From Saprospiraceae bacterium (GTDB taxonomy: Bacteria; Bacteroidota; Bacteroidia; Chitinophagales; Saprospiraceae): 64,000 bases of DNA. The stretch lies in the NCBI GenBank assembly GCA_016710585.1, contig JADJVN010000027.1, positions 1 through 64,000 on the forward strand, in the 5' to 3' direction. Positions within the stretch are counted from its first letter, which is position 1. Each line of letters begins with the position of its first letter. Below, piece after piece: positions 37,956-46,439 of this stretch. A program made the position numbers and the translations under genes. Below the pieces are notes generated by a model. It did no database searches. It was given only the letters and a program-made list of their open reading frames with translations, and had not been told where the DNA came from.

Positions 37956-38004
37956 ATACTTTTTTAAGAAATAGAAGATTTTTTTCATTCCATATTGTTC
38001 TGAT

Positions 38005-38400
38005 CTATGAACTCGTCTTCTTATAGTTGAGAATAGCCCAGACATTGAAAATTACCGCCATTCCTGACATAACGATAAAGTGTTTTTTAATATCTTCGAA
38101 TCCACTTGCTTTTAACACCACCATACGCATGACTTCAATGAAATAAGTTACAGGATTACAACGTGCAATCCATTTTGCCCATTCAGGCATACTGTCAATA
38201 GAAGTAAAAAGTCCACTCATCAGAATAAAAATCATCATTGCAAAAAATGCTAAAGACATCGATTGTTGTTGTGTCTCAGAGTAAGTCGAAATGATCAAAC
38301 CGACACCAAGCAATGCAACGAGGTAAACTGAGAGAAAAGCATACATCAACAGTAATGAACCCACTGGTACAATACCGTAAACTAGCCTCGCTACCACCAA
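38005..38400 (-). CDS. C-terminal part of ABC-2 permease (YbhR-like, frameshifted)
   Basis: The 131-residue open segment continues the YbhR-like permease after a slip near 38392-38400. It contains three hydrophobic spans and the ABC-2 features FTSIDSMPEWAKWIARCNPVTYFIEVMRMVVLK near 65-97, the conserved PE-W...NPxTY motif. The start shown is TTG and not a real translation start. Removing one T from the T5 run in CTTTTTGG restores the frame. Confidence 0.7.
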   Translation of the reverse strand: MVVARLVYGIVPVGSLLLMYAFLSVYLVALLGVGLIISTYSETQQQSMSLAFFAMMIFILMSGLFTSIDSMPEWAKWIARCNPVTYFIEVMRMVVLKASGFEDIKKHFIVMSGMAVIFNVWAILNYKKTSS

Positions 38401-39130
38401 AAAGTCCTAACGTAAAAACAATAATACCAATCACCCAAAAAGGTATGAGTTTTCCTAAAATAAAATGAAACTTCTTAATGGGTGTAACATTGATTTGTTC
38501 TATTGTTCCTATTTCTTTTTCTTTCACAATATTCAATGCACACATGTACGCACCTACCATAGTAACCAAGACTACTAAGATTCCTGGCACCATAAAAAAC
38601 GGATAATTTAAAAACGGATTATACCAATTGCGTGTGGCTATTTCTATCGTTGGAGTAACATTGGACTTTTGAGGTGGCAACCAATCTAAACGGATATCTG
38701 TATTAAAGTTGGAAATAATGCGAGAAAGATAAGTACTTCCAACTGCTGCTTTAGTCCCATTGATTGCATTTACTGCTATAAATAGATTTCCACTATTCTC
38801 ACGTATTAGATCCCTTTCAAAATGCTGTGGTATTTCTAATACTAAATCTGAATTATCTTTTTGAAATTCTTGGAATGATTGATTGAATGAATTACTGTAA
38901 TCGTTCAGTTTAAAATATCCAGATACTACAATTTTCTCAATAAGTTTTCGTGAATAGGTTGAATGATCGTGATCAACAACTGAAATATTGATATTCTTAA
39001 TCTCAAAATCCGCAGCCAACGGCATGATTAAAAGCTGCATAATCGGCATGGCAATAATCATTCGCAAAATCATGGTATTGCGAAATATTTGTCTGAACTC
39101 CTTTTGAAGTAAAAATTTTAAAGTCCTCAT
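38276..39130 (-). CDS. ABC-2 type efflux permease, N-terminal part (YbhR-like)
   Basis: The segment starts MRTLKFLLQKEFRQIFRNTMILRMI, one helix followed by a large periplasmic loop, then helices from NPFLNYPFFMVPGILVVLVTMVGAYMCA. It includes VVDHDHSTYSRKLIEKI in the loop and REREIGT-like KEKEIGTIEQINVTPIKK near 200-217, as in ABC-2 permeases. It overlaps the upstream permease by 4 bp (ATGA-type), showing translational coupling. Its frame breaks near 38400, and the true C-terminus lies in the next segment. It is the last gene of the efflux operon. Confidence 0.8.
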   Translation of the reverse strand: MRTLKFLLQKEFRQIFRNTMILRMIIAMPIMQLLIMPLAADFEIKNINISVVDHDHSTYSRKLIEKIVVSGYFKLNDYSNSFNQSFQEFQKDNSDLVLEIPQHFERDLIRENSGNLFIAVNAINGTKAAVGSTYLSRIISNFNTDIRLDWLPPQKSNVTPTIEIATRNWYNPFLNYPFFMVPGILVVLVTMVGAYMCALNIVKEKEIGTIEQINVTPIKKFHFILGKLIPFWVIGIIVFTLGLFGGSEASLRYCTSGFITVDVCFSLSLPRCIAWCRFDHFDLL

Positions 39131-40233
39131 GCTAATCTTATTTTAAATTTTTTAATGCTTACAGCCAATAGAAACAAAGTCATCCCGGCAAGGATAAGTG
39201 TTTCCTTCCATATTGCAGAAATTCCCAAACCTTTGATCATGATCGATTTTACGGTGATGTAATACCATTTAGACGGAATTGCATTGGCAATAATTTGCAA
39301 TGGCATTGGCATATTTTCTAAAGGAAACATAAAACCAGTAAACATCATTGTAGGCAATAACATTCCCATTAAAGAAATCAGCATAGCAGCTTGCTGGCTA
39401 TCGGTGATATTGGAAATGAGTAAACCTAATGACAAAGCGCAAAGAATCAATAACGAACTTTCAAAATACAAAAGTGGAATACTGCCATTGATCGGCATAC
39501 CCATCAAGGTCGTACTAAGAATAAGTATAATCGTAAGATTCACTAATGAAAGAAAAAAATAAGGAACTGCTTTGCTAAGTATAACTAAAATTGGATTGAA
39601 CGGGGATACCAATAATATTTCCATTGTCCCCATTTCTTTTTCTCTTACAATAGAAACTGAAGTCATTAAAACACAAACGAGCAACAATACCAAAGCCATT
39701 ACTCCAGGTACAAAATTATAAACACCTTTGAGTTCAGGATTGTAAATCATACGAACATCGGTCTTGATCTGAAGTGGTATCGAATTAATATTAAGTAATT
39801 CACGTTGATAATCCATTATAATATTACTTGCATACGCTGTAAGTGTACTTGCCGTATTGGGGTCTGAAGCATCGGCAATTATTTGGACCTGTGCTTTATT
39901 CAAATGGTGTAGATCATCGTTAAAATTATTTGGGAATACAATAGCCAATTTTATTGTTCCGGTCTTGAATGCATCTTCAATTTCTCGATGACTTAAAATT
40001 TTCTTTTGTATGTCAAAATTTTTGCTAAATTTCAACTTGTCAATTATTCGATGTGTTGCGATGTCATTTGAATAATCACAAACCACAATAGTAGAGTTTT
40101 TTATTTCATTGGTAAGGGCAAATCCAAACAAAATAATTTGCGCTATCGGCATTCCAAAGAGCAACAACATGGTCTTCGGATCGCGAAAAACATGGTAAAA
40201 TTCTTTTCTTACAAAAGTTAGAAATTGTCTCAT
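39127..40233 (-). CDS. ABC-2 type efflux permease (YbhS-like)
   Basis: From ATG 40233 (MRQFLTFVRKEFYHVFRDPKTM) it has 368 residues; the longer frame to 40284 would overlap the ATPase gene by 50 bp. One N-terminal helix is followed by a large extracytoplasmic loop, then five helices with VREKEMGTMEILLVSPFNP near 205-223 and FTGFMFPLENMPMPLQIIANAIPSKWYY near 290-317. It is the YbhS partner of a heterodimeric exporter for drugs or other hydrophobic compounds. The start is one base after the ATPase stop and the stop overlaps the next permease start, so the genes are tightly coupled. Confidence 0.85.
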   Translation of the reverse strand: MRQFLTFVRKEFYHVFRDPKTMLLLFGMPIAQIILFGFALTNEIKNSTIVVCDYSNDIATHRIIDKLKFSKNFDIQKKILSHREIEDAFKTGTIKLAIVFPNNFNDDLHHLNKAQVQIIADASDPNTASTLTAYASNIIMDYQRELLNINSIPLQIKTDVRMIYNPELKGVYNFVPGVMALVLLLVCVLMTSVSIVREKEMGTMEILLVSPFNPILVILSKAVPYFFLSLVNLTIILILSTTLMGMPINGSIPLLYFESSLLILCALSLGLLISNITDSQQAAMLISLMGMLLPTMMFTGFMFPLENMPMPLQIIANAIPSKWYYITVKSIMIKGLGISAIWKETLILAGMTLFLLAVSIKKFKIRLA

Positions 40234-40234
40234 A

Positions 40235-40981
40235 TTAATCTGCTTTTCGGTTTGCTCCTCTTGCCAGTTCAAAAAACACTTCATCCATTGTAGTGGCAGA
40301 GAATTGATGCTTAAGATTCGTAGGTGTATCCAATGCTTTTATAAAGCCATCAACCATCATCGTAATACGATTGCAATATTCAGCTTCATCCATATAATGA
40401 GTCGTGACAAATATAGTAATACCACTGTCTGATGCTGCATAAATCAAATCCCAAAATTGTCTTCTGGTAACAGGATCTACACCTCCTGTTGGCTCATCTA
40501 GAAATACGATCTTGGGTTCATGCAAGACTGCTACAGAAAAGGCTAACTTCTGCTTCCAACCTAAAGGTAAAGACCCAACCAACTTCTTTGCCTCTTTCTG
40601 CATACTTAAAGTTTCAATTAGCTTGTCTTTTTTCAACTTCAAATTTTGATCACTCATTCCATATATTCCTCCAAAAAAATTAATGTTTTCGATTACAGTT
40701 AAATCCTCATAAAGTGAAAACTTCTGACTCATGTAACCTATATTTTTTTTAATATTCTCCGTTTGTGAGTAAATATCAAAACCTGCAATCGTAGCATCAC
40801 CTGAAGATGGCGTAGAAAGCCCACAAAGCATTTTCATTGCTGTAGTTTTACCAGCACCATTTGCGCCTAAGAAACCAAAAATTTCACCAGAATATACTTC
40901 GAAAGTAATTTCGTTCGCTGCGATGAAATCACCATATCGCTTCGTGAGCTTGTCTGTTTTTATTACTACTTCAGTTGTCAT
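40235..40981 (-). CDS. ABC transporter ATPase, C-terminal half equivalent of YbhF
   Basis: The 248-residue ATPase has Walker A GANGAGKTT (39-47), a Q-loop YMSQKFSLYEDLTVIENINFF near 83-103 and Walker B IVFLDEPTGGVDP near 158-170, with H-loop THYMDEAEYCNRI. Its signature is SLPLGWKQK instead of LSGGQ, a form seen in the second ATPase half of YbhF. Together with the preceding ATPase it therefore equals YbhF split in two. It powers the YbhR/YbhS-like permeases and lies in the operon HlyD, ATPase 1, ATPase 2, permease, permease. Confidence 0.88.
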   Translation of the reverse strand: MTTEVVIKTDKLTKRYGDFIAANEITFEVYSGEIFGFLGANGAGKTTAMKMLCGLSTPSSGDATIAGFDIYSQTENIKKNIGYMSQKFSLYEDLTVIENINFFGGIYGMSDQNLKLKKDKLIETLSMQKEAKKLVGSLPLGWKQKLAFSVAVLHEPKIVFLDEPTGGVDPVTRRQFWDLIYAASDSGITIFVTTHYMDEAEYCNRITMMVDGFIKALDTPTNLKHQFSATTMDEVFFELARGANRKAD

Positions 40982-40982
40982 A

Positions 40983-41897
40983 TTAATTCATCAAATTTAT
41001 AAAGCAATCTTCTATGGTAGGATTGATATGCTTCAATGTGATTTCCTTATGGTTTTGTAAGTGCAAATCTTGTATGAGTTGGTTCGATTCTGTTTCAGAA
41101 TTATTTTCAAAAGTGATATGATGATATTCCCCAAAAGCAAAACAGCTTTTTACATGTCGATTGTTTCGCAAATCATGTAATAGTCTGCTCATACTATTTG
41201 ATTTAATAGCAAATAGTTTTTCGGGAAATTGCTTAACAATATTTTGTGGTGTATCGATAGACATAATCTTTCCATTTTGTATCAATGCAATGCGCTCACA
41301 TAATGTAGCTTCATCCATGTACGGTGTAGAAACCAATATCGTGATTCCCTGTTGCTTCAATCGTTTGAGCATCTCCCAAAATTCTTTTCGAGACACGGTG
41401 TCTACACCTGTAGTTGGTTCATCTAAAAACAAAACTTTTGGTCGGTGAATTAAAGCACAACACAGCGCCAATTTTTGTTTCATTCCACCAGATAATTTAC
41501 CTGCACGACGATCTTTAAATGGTTCTATTTGCACATAAATATCTCTAATTAAATCATAATTCTCCTTTATGGTTGTATCAAAAACGGTAGCAAAAAAATT
41601 CAAATTTTCTTCAACAGTCAGATCTTGATAAAGTGAAAATTTACCAGGCATATAACCTACTTTTTTTCGAATACTTTTATATTCTTTTACGATGTCAAAT
41701 CCATTTACAGTAGCTGTTCCACTGTCAGGAAGGAGCAATGTGGTAAGTATTCGAAAGATGCTGGTCTTACCTGCACCATCAGGACCAATCAAGCCAAACA
41801 ATTCTCCATCTTTAACAGAAAAACTTACATCATCGACTGCTTTAATTTCACCTTTATTATAGGTCTTTACAATATTATTTAGTACAACGTCTGGCAT
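40983..41897 (-). CDS. ABC transporter ATPase, N-terminal half equivalent of YbhF
   Basis: The 304-residue ATPase has Walker A GPDGAGKTS (38-46), Q-loop YMPGKFSLYQDLTVEENLNFF near 82-102, an intact signature LSGGMKQK (135-142) and Walker B VLFLDEPTTGVD near 155-166. The C-terminal ~85 residues form the regulatory tail seen in drug-exporter ATPases. In Escherichia coli YbhF both ATPases are one polypeptide. Here the two are separate genes with one base between them. It pairs one canonical with one non-canonical signature, implying an asymmetric ATPase dimer. Confidence 0.88.
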   Translation of the reverse strand: MPDVVLNNIVKTYNKGEIKAVDDVSFSVKDGELFGLIGPDGAGKTSIFRILTTLLLPDSGTATVNGFDIVKEYKSIRKKVGYMPGKFSLYQDLTVEENLNFFATVFDTTIKENYDLIRDIYVQIEPFKDRRAGKLSGGMKQKLALCCALIHRPKVLFLDEPTTGVDTVSRKEFWEMLKRLKQQGITILVSTPYMDEATLCERIALIQNGKIMSIDTPQNIVKQFPEKLFAIKSNSMSRLLHDLRNNRHVKSCFAFGEYHHITFENNSETESNQLIQDLHLQNHKEITLKHINPTIEDCFINLMN

Positions 41898-41900
41898 AGT

Positions 41901-42803
41901 TTATTGCAATTTAATTTCGCCATACATCCCTATCTTAAATGTGCCTTCATTCTTTACTTTAACTTTCATAGCGTATACCATATTTGCTCTTTCATCCTTA
42001 GTCTGAATTGTCTTAGGAGTGAACTCAGCCTTATCATTGATCCAAGTGATAATCCCTTCAGTTTCATTAAAATTGCCATTGCCATCATCAGTATACACTT
42101 TAACCATCTGGTTAAGTTTAATCTTTGGTAGTTGATTGCCTGTGATATAAACACGGAGGATTATATTCGATAAGTCTGCTATTTTATAAAGTGCCTTCCC
42201 GGTTGCAGCCATTTCATTTACTTCGGAATATTTTGTAAGCACAGTTCCTTCTTTTGGATTTATGATTTTACATTTTGCCAATTGATCATTGAGTTGTTCT
42301 ATCTGAACAAGCATTGATGACGCATCTTTACCCAATCCTTCGATAGCAATATTTAATGAGGACTTTTGTGCCTCAATTTGCTTTTTAATAACATCGATAC
42401 TCGCATTAATGTCATCTAATTGCTTTGGCGTTGCGGCATCCCCTTTTATCAAATTTGAAATTCTTATTTTTTCATTTTCTGCTGTAGCTAGTTGGGATTG
42501 CATTGCAGAGATTTGAACAGAAAGATTTGGCTTTTTACTCAACATAGCTTTAATCTGACTCTCCAATTGTTTCTTTTTTAAGTACAACTGAGTGCTGTCA
42601 ATATAGCCGATAAATTCTCCTTTCTTTAACACTTGTCCTTCTTCTATATCAAACTGTTTTATAGTTCCAATTGCTTCTGAAGATATAATTGTTTCTTCTG
42701 CTTCAAATGAGCCTGAAGCATCAAAGTTAGATTTATTCTTATTGCAGGATGTCAAGGCTATAAGCCACATTGCTGCGATTGTTATTGTTGTGAATTTATA
42801 CAT
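41901..42803 (-). CDS. HlyD-family periplasmic adaptor (YbhG-like), lipoprotein
   Basis: This 300-residue membrane-fusion protein links the ABC pump to TolC. The N-terminus is a lipoprotein signal (WLIALTSCNKN, Cys20). Lipoyl-like half-motifs SSEAIGTIKQFDIEEGQVLKKGEFIGYID near 40-70 and IINPKEGTVLTKYSEVNEMA near 195-212 flank a long coiled coil (~73-190, rich in K, Q and E). The barrel region VRVYITGNQLPKIKLNQMVKVYTDD follows. It lies three bases before the first ATPase gene. Substrates of YbhGFSR-type pumps include antibiotics and Na+ in E. coli; here they are unknown. Confidence 0.87.
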   Translation of the reverse strand: MYKFTTITIAAMWLIALTSCNKNKSNFDASGSFEAEETIISSEAIGTIKQFDIEEGQVLKKGEFIGYIDSTQLYLKKKQLESQIKAMLSKKPNLSVQISAMQSQLATAENEKIRISNLIKGDAATPKQLDDINASIDVIKKQIEAQKSSLNIAIEGLGKDASSMLVQIEQLNDQLAKCKIINPKEGTVLTKYSEVNEMAATGKALYKIADLSNIILRVYITGNQLPKIKLNQMVKVYTDDGNGNFNETEGIITWINDKAEFTPKTIQTKDERANMVYAMKVKVKNEGTFKIGMYGEIKLQ

Positions 42804-42825
42804 TACGATTTGATTTTAAAATTTA

Positions 42826-44097
42826 CTATTTATTTCCTGAAGTAATTTGATAATTATATTGAGTCATTAAAAATTGAATTTGATGCAATATCAAATTTTG
42901 TGCTGCCTGATCTTGAGCATTTACGTCTATGAGATAATCAGTGCTTGTGGCTGTACCATTCTCCAACTGAACTTTTGTTTTATTCTTGATACTTTCACGT
43001 AAAGTGATAATACTATTGTCTGTCTCAATGAGCTCTTGCATTTTGCTTACTTCTGAATTCTGTTGATGCAAAATAACATTAGTATTAAACAAAAAGATTT
43101 CTTTCTGAATATCCAAACCTTTTTGATTTAGAGAAAGAATTTGCTTTTCATTCTTATAAGTATATAAGCCTGCCAAATTCCAATTCAGACGAAGTCCAGC
43201 TAAGTAATACAGATTTACATCATTGCTCAACATATTCAAAGCTGGCCTTCCCAATCCACCTTGTAAAAACAAATTAAGTCGCGGAAGATTCTTCGCTTTT
43301 ATTAAATTATTCTGAACTTCAAATGTTCTTTTCTGCAAATCAAAGAGTTTCAACTCAGGTCTAATAATAGTACTTGAAATTATTTGAGGACTTGGCTTGA
43401 TCAAGAATGTAGTTTCATCTACCGTTTGATCAATAAAATAGGAAAGCATTGCAGCATATCCACTTCTATTTGATTTTAACTCTATCGTACGTTGATTCGC
43501 TTTCAAGAGTTCTGCCTTCAAATTGTCAGCACTGCTTTTTAATGCTGTGCCATAAGCAATAGCAACATTTACTTTGTCTATTCCGCTTTGAATATCTTTT
43601 TTCAATAATTCAGTTTGCTGAATTTGAGCATCTATCAATAAGATTCCAAAAAATAAATTACTGATCCGTTCTTTTAATTTGTACAACTCTACTTCAATTT
43701 TTTGTCCTTCCATTTCTGCATTAGCACTTATCAATTCTCGATAATCCTTTGTGGTGAACAAATCAGTAACAGCCTGAGATACTTCACCATATAGCTTGTA
43801 TTGATCCTTACTCAATTCTGAAACTTTTACATTGGGCAAAGAAATAGGAATGTGAGTGACTTCAGATTGATAAGTAGCTTGACCTCCAATATTGAATTGT
43901 GGCAAATAACTTTTATTTGCATTATCAATGGAGTATGACTTTGACTTCTCAATTAGAGCATATTGCTTCACCAATGGAAAATTGCGCTTCGCCAATTCAA
44001 AACAGCTGTCAATTGTAAGAGAAGTGACATGTTGTGAGTAGGCTATTACTGTTATTGAACAATAGAGGGCTATTAATTTTATTCGCTTATTAATCAT
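42826..44097 (-). CDS. TolC-like outer-membrane efflux protein
   Basis: The 423-residue product has a signal peptide (IKLIALYCSITVIAYS) and two TolC-type repeats of long helices. SYLPQFNIGGQATYQSEV near 58-75 and LPRLNLFLQGGLGRPALN near 265-282 are the strand-forming parts. The C-terminal Gly-Thr-rich GTATSTDYLIDVNAQDQAAQNLILHQIQFL is conserved in the family. It would form the outer-membrane channel for the YbhGFSR-like pump encoded downstream. It is the first structural gene after the TetR regulator, 54 bp from it. Confidence 0.87.
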   Translation of the reverse strand: MINKRIKLIALYCSITVIAYSQHVTSLTIDSCFELAKRNFPLVKQYALIEKSKSYSIDNANKSYLPQFNIGGQATYQSEVTHIPISLPNVKVSELSKDQYKLYGEVSQAVTDLFTTKDYRELISANAEMEGQKIEVELYKLKERISNLFFGILLIDAQIQQTELLKKDIQSGIDKVNVAIAYGTALKSSADNLKAELLKANQRTIELKSNRSGYAAMLSYFIDQTVDETTFLIKPSPQIISSTIIRPELKLFDLQKRTFEVQNNLIKAKNLPRLNLFLQGGLGRPALNMLSNDVNLYYLAGLRLNWNLAGLYTYKNEKQILSLNQKGLDIQKEIFLFNTNVILHQQNSEVSKMQELIETDNSIITLRESIKNKTKVQLENGTATSTDYLIDVNAQDQAAQNLILHQIQFLMTQYNYQITSGNK

Positions 44098-44151
44098 CTG
44101 TATTGTTGTTTTGTTTTAATCATTTGTTTAATTTTATTCAAAAAAAAATCA

Positions 44152-44778
44152 CTACGATTTCATTATCGCTTTTATCCATTTAGGAATGAGCTTTTTCCTT
44201 TCCACCATCATTTTATTAAATTGTTCTTGCTTTAGATCACCTACCATTTTAATTATAGGACAAGCGACAAAAGGGAACATGATTAAACTCATAAGGCTAA
44301 TCATAAACTGTAGCGGAGGAATTTGATTCTTATTATTCTTTGTTGCTTCTTGCCATTGCTTAAAAAAAACTGAATGCATAATAATTTGCTTCATTTTGAA
44401 TTTTTCTCCAATTTCACTAGGATGAGTGCGTAATTCATTGAGCAAAAAGATAGGAATATCAGGTTGAGCTAGAAGTAAATCGATGTAACTTTCTGTAACT
44501 ACTTCTACTTTCTTTTCTAAACTAGTACTGGTATCATTAAACACCACAGACAGTGATTGAAAGAATCCTTCCATGGTTTCCAACATGATGATGTCAAATA
44601 GCTTTTCCTTACTTCTGAAATAGTAGTTGAGCAAAGCTAAATTGATCCCTGCTTCTTCGGCAATGTCTCTTGTACGCGTAGCGGCGTATCCTTTTTTATG
44701 AAATATAGTTCTTGCTGCTTCTAATATTTTTGCTTCTGTATTTATGTCCAAATTTCGATCCGCTTTTTTTACTGCCAT
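44152..44778 (-). CDS. TetR-family regulator of the efflux operon (CecR-like position)
   Basis: This 208-residue repressor has an N-terminal TetR helix-turn-helix (ARTIFHKKGYAATRTRDIAEEAGINLALLNYYFRSKEKLFDIIM, ~20-64) and a C-terminal ligand-binding part. It heads the TolC-HlyD-ABC-ABC-permease-permease operon, a layout like E. coli cecR-ybhGFSR, where the TetR protein represses the pump. The predicted -7 box TAACTTTG and a dyad lie upstream, consistent with self-repression. The inducer is unknown. Confidence 0.88.
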   Translation of the reverse strand: MAVKKADRNLDINTEAKILEAARTIFHKKGYAATRTRDIAEEAGINLALLNYYFRSKEKLFDIIMLETMEGFFQSLSVVFNDTSTSLEKKVEVVTESYIDLLLAQPDIPIFLLNELRTHPSEIGEKFKMKQIIMHSVFFKQWQEATKNNKNQIPPLQFMISLMSLIMFPFVACPIIKMVGDLKQEQFNKMMVERKKLIPKWIKAIMKS

Positions 44779-44800
44779 GACGCTATTGAAATAATTGGAA

Positions 44801-44808
44801 CAAAGTTA
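44801..44808 (-). promoter_or_regulatory. Predicted -7 box of the tetR efflux operon
   Basis: Minus strand reads TAACTTTG, a full TAnnTTTG match, with TTG (44829-44831) about 20 bp upstream as -33. It lies 23 bp before the ATG at 44778. Confidence 0.6.
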
Positions 44809-44835
44809 AACATTTTTTTTGATTTAAACAACTAT

Positions 44836-44853
44836 TTTAATCAAACGATTAAA
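44836..44853. promoter_or_regulatory. Candidate TetR operator
   Basis: TTTAATC-AAAC-GATTAAA is a perfect 7-bp inverted repeat with a 4-bp spacer, immediately upstream of the -33 element of the tetR promoter. Size and position suit a TetR dimer. Confidence 0.45.
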
Positions 44854-44925
44854 TATTTATCAAAAAACACTTACCCCATTTCAAATCATACAACTTTGCT
44901 AATCCAATCATCTTAACCGCGGCAT

Positions 44926-45240
44926 TTATGGCATAGAAATAACGAATTCCTCCATTGCAGTTCTTACTTTTTTCAATTTTAACAACTAATCATTTTCTTC
45001 ATCACGATAGCCAAGTGCTAAAGGAACTGCACTCTTCAAACCCAATTTTTCCAAACCCAAAAGCTCATCTATCTGATCATTATTAAAACCCTCCATCGGA
45101 GTTGCATCTATCTTCTGATCTGCGGCAGCTACCAAAGCAAAACCAAGAGATATATAGGCTTGCTTTTCTGCATGGGCTTGATGCCAAGCGAGGCCAAGTG
45201 GCTCATATCTTTACCAAAGCGTTTGATGAATTTTTTTCAT
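44926..45240 (-). pseudogene. Nitroreductase remnant (C-terminal half only)
   Basis: Reading across frames recovers the nitroreductase C-terminus: HAEKQAYISLGFALVAAA, then DATPMEGFNNDQIDELLGL, then LALGYRDEEND, which aligns in pattern with NfsB-type NAD(P)H-dependent enzymes (CPMEGF, GYRDE). A TAG at the usual Trp after END interrupts it, and LLKLKKVRTAMEEFVISMP then ends at TAA (44926-44928). Upstream, FIKRFGKDMSHLA appears in another frame, and the FMN-binding N-terminal half is absent. It is therefore a decayed gene, lying between the efflux operon and the HdeD-like gene. Confidence 0.8.
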
Positions 45241-45316
45241 GGCAATTGTAATTTGGTTTTTTGATATACATTGCTATTTATAGGAACTGTATTTTTGGAT
45301 TAGATTAGAAAGCTAT

Positions 45317-45952
45317 TCAATCTTTTAGCTGGTCATTTATTTCTTCTTCAAGTGCATTTATTTTTGCCTTTAAAGTTTCAGTAATTTTACTAGGAAAATC
45401 CTTTAACTTTTTAAGATTAAAGGCTAATACGATTGAAGCAACCCCAACAAAAATAAATGTAATTGCTGTGATAGAAACAATGGATATCCCTGTAAACAAT
45501 GGATTAGCCAATAGCATAAATGATAGCACTATTCCCAACACACTAGAAATGGCTACATTGCCCCAGCTTAATACTTGCATTTCCTTCAAATCGAATGAAA
45601 AACCCAATAGATGAAATGAACGAAATAGTAGTGTAAATCCCACATAGAATGGTAAAAAAACTATTGAAACAGCAGGATACATCAACAAGTAAATTCCCAT
45701 TGCAAGGGTTAATATTCCTCCTGTTAAATACCAGCCCCATCCCTTTAATATTTTTCTGTTTTCAATTGAAAAATATATTTCCATGATGCCAGAAATAATA
45801 AAAGAAATACTAAAAATAAAAGTAAGTGAAACATAAGTTTCTAAAGGTGTGGTAAAAATATACATTCCCATGATGATGAAAATGATACCAATGAATAATG
45901 AAACATACCAATGTTTAACTGAATTTGTGAAATGAGTTAATAAACTTTTCAT
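45317..45952 (-). CDS. HdeD/DUF308 family membrane protein
   Basis: The 211-residue product has six hydrophobic spans in three DUF308 pairs (WYVSLFIGIIFIIMGMYIF; GWGWYLTGGILTLAMGIYLLMYP; LSWGNVAISSVLGIVLSFMLLANP) and a charged helical tail. This is the HdeD-type fold, linked to acid resistance in E. coli, but the role in other bacteria is not established. The Pro after each third of the fold (TPLETY, YPAVSI, NPLFTG) is a family mark. It is intact. Confidence 0.82.
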   Translation of the reverse strand: MKSLLTHFTNSVKHWYVSLFIGIIFIIMGMYIFTTPLETYVSLTFIFSISFIISGIMEIYFSIENRKILKGWGWYLTGGILTLAMGIYLLMYPAVSIVFLPFYVGFTLLFRSFHLLGFSFDLKEMQVLSWGNVAISSVLGIVLSFMLLANPLFTGISIVSITAITFIFVGVASIVLAFNLKKLKDFPSKITETLKAKINALEEEINDQLKD

Positions 45953-46439
45953 TTTTTTAAACTATAATTATGCCTACTTTGTAAAACGGTTTTCAGCAAG
46001 TCCGTCTATTTTTTTTGCAATAAGATAAATATCATATACTAGCTGTAAATGAATACAACTTTAAGTAGAAACATATTATACTAAATCGGTATTTGAATAG
46101 GCCTCCAATACATACACTACTTCCTCATTACACTTTGTGTATTCGAACTATTCTTTAAAATATTTCAAAGGCCTTCCTGATTATTTCATTTCACGAATTA
46201 ATTCACATTAAATCATAAGTAAATATACAAAAAATGTATTTCGATAGGTAATAAAAATTAAAAAATTATTTTAAAAAACAATAAATCTAAAAAAAACTTT
46301 TTATATTTGAAAACTAACTTCTTGTTTTAGAATTGAATACATAAATAAACTGCAACATTTTTTAGAAATTAATTTTGGACTCAGTAAAAAAAAATACAAA
46401 ATATTTAAGCTACTTTTTTTAGTTAAAGAATTCCCACTA
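45953..46439. other. AT-rich gene-free interval, perhaps with a tiny gene remnant
   Basis: No supported gene is present. On the minus strand around 46095-46175 a frame reads RPLKYFKE-stop-FEYTKCNEEVVYVLEAYSNT and then ends, which has the look of coding sequence cut by a TAG, but I cannot assign it. The rest is poly-A/T rich and shows no clear promoter or hairpin. Confidence 0.25.

Noticed and set aside
40234..40284. Longer start of the YbhS-like permease at 40284
   Set aside because: It would overlap the ATPase gene by 50 bp, whereas ATG 40233 leaves one base and matches the usual N-terminus.
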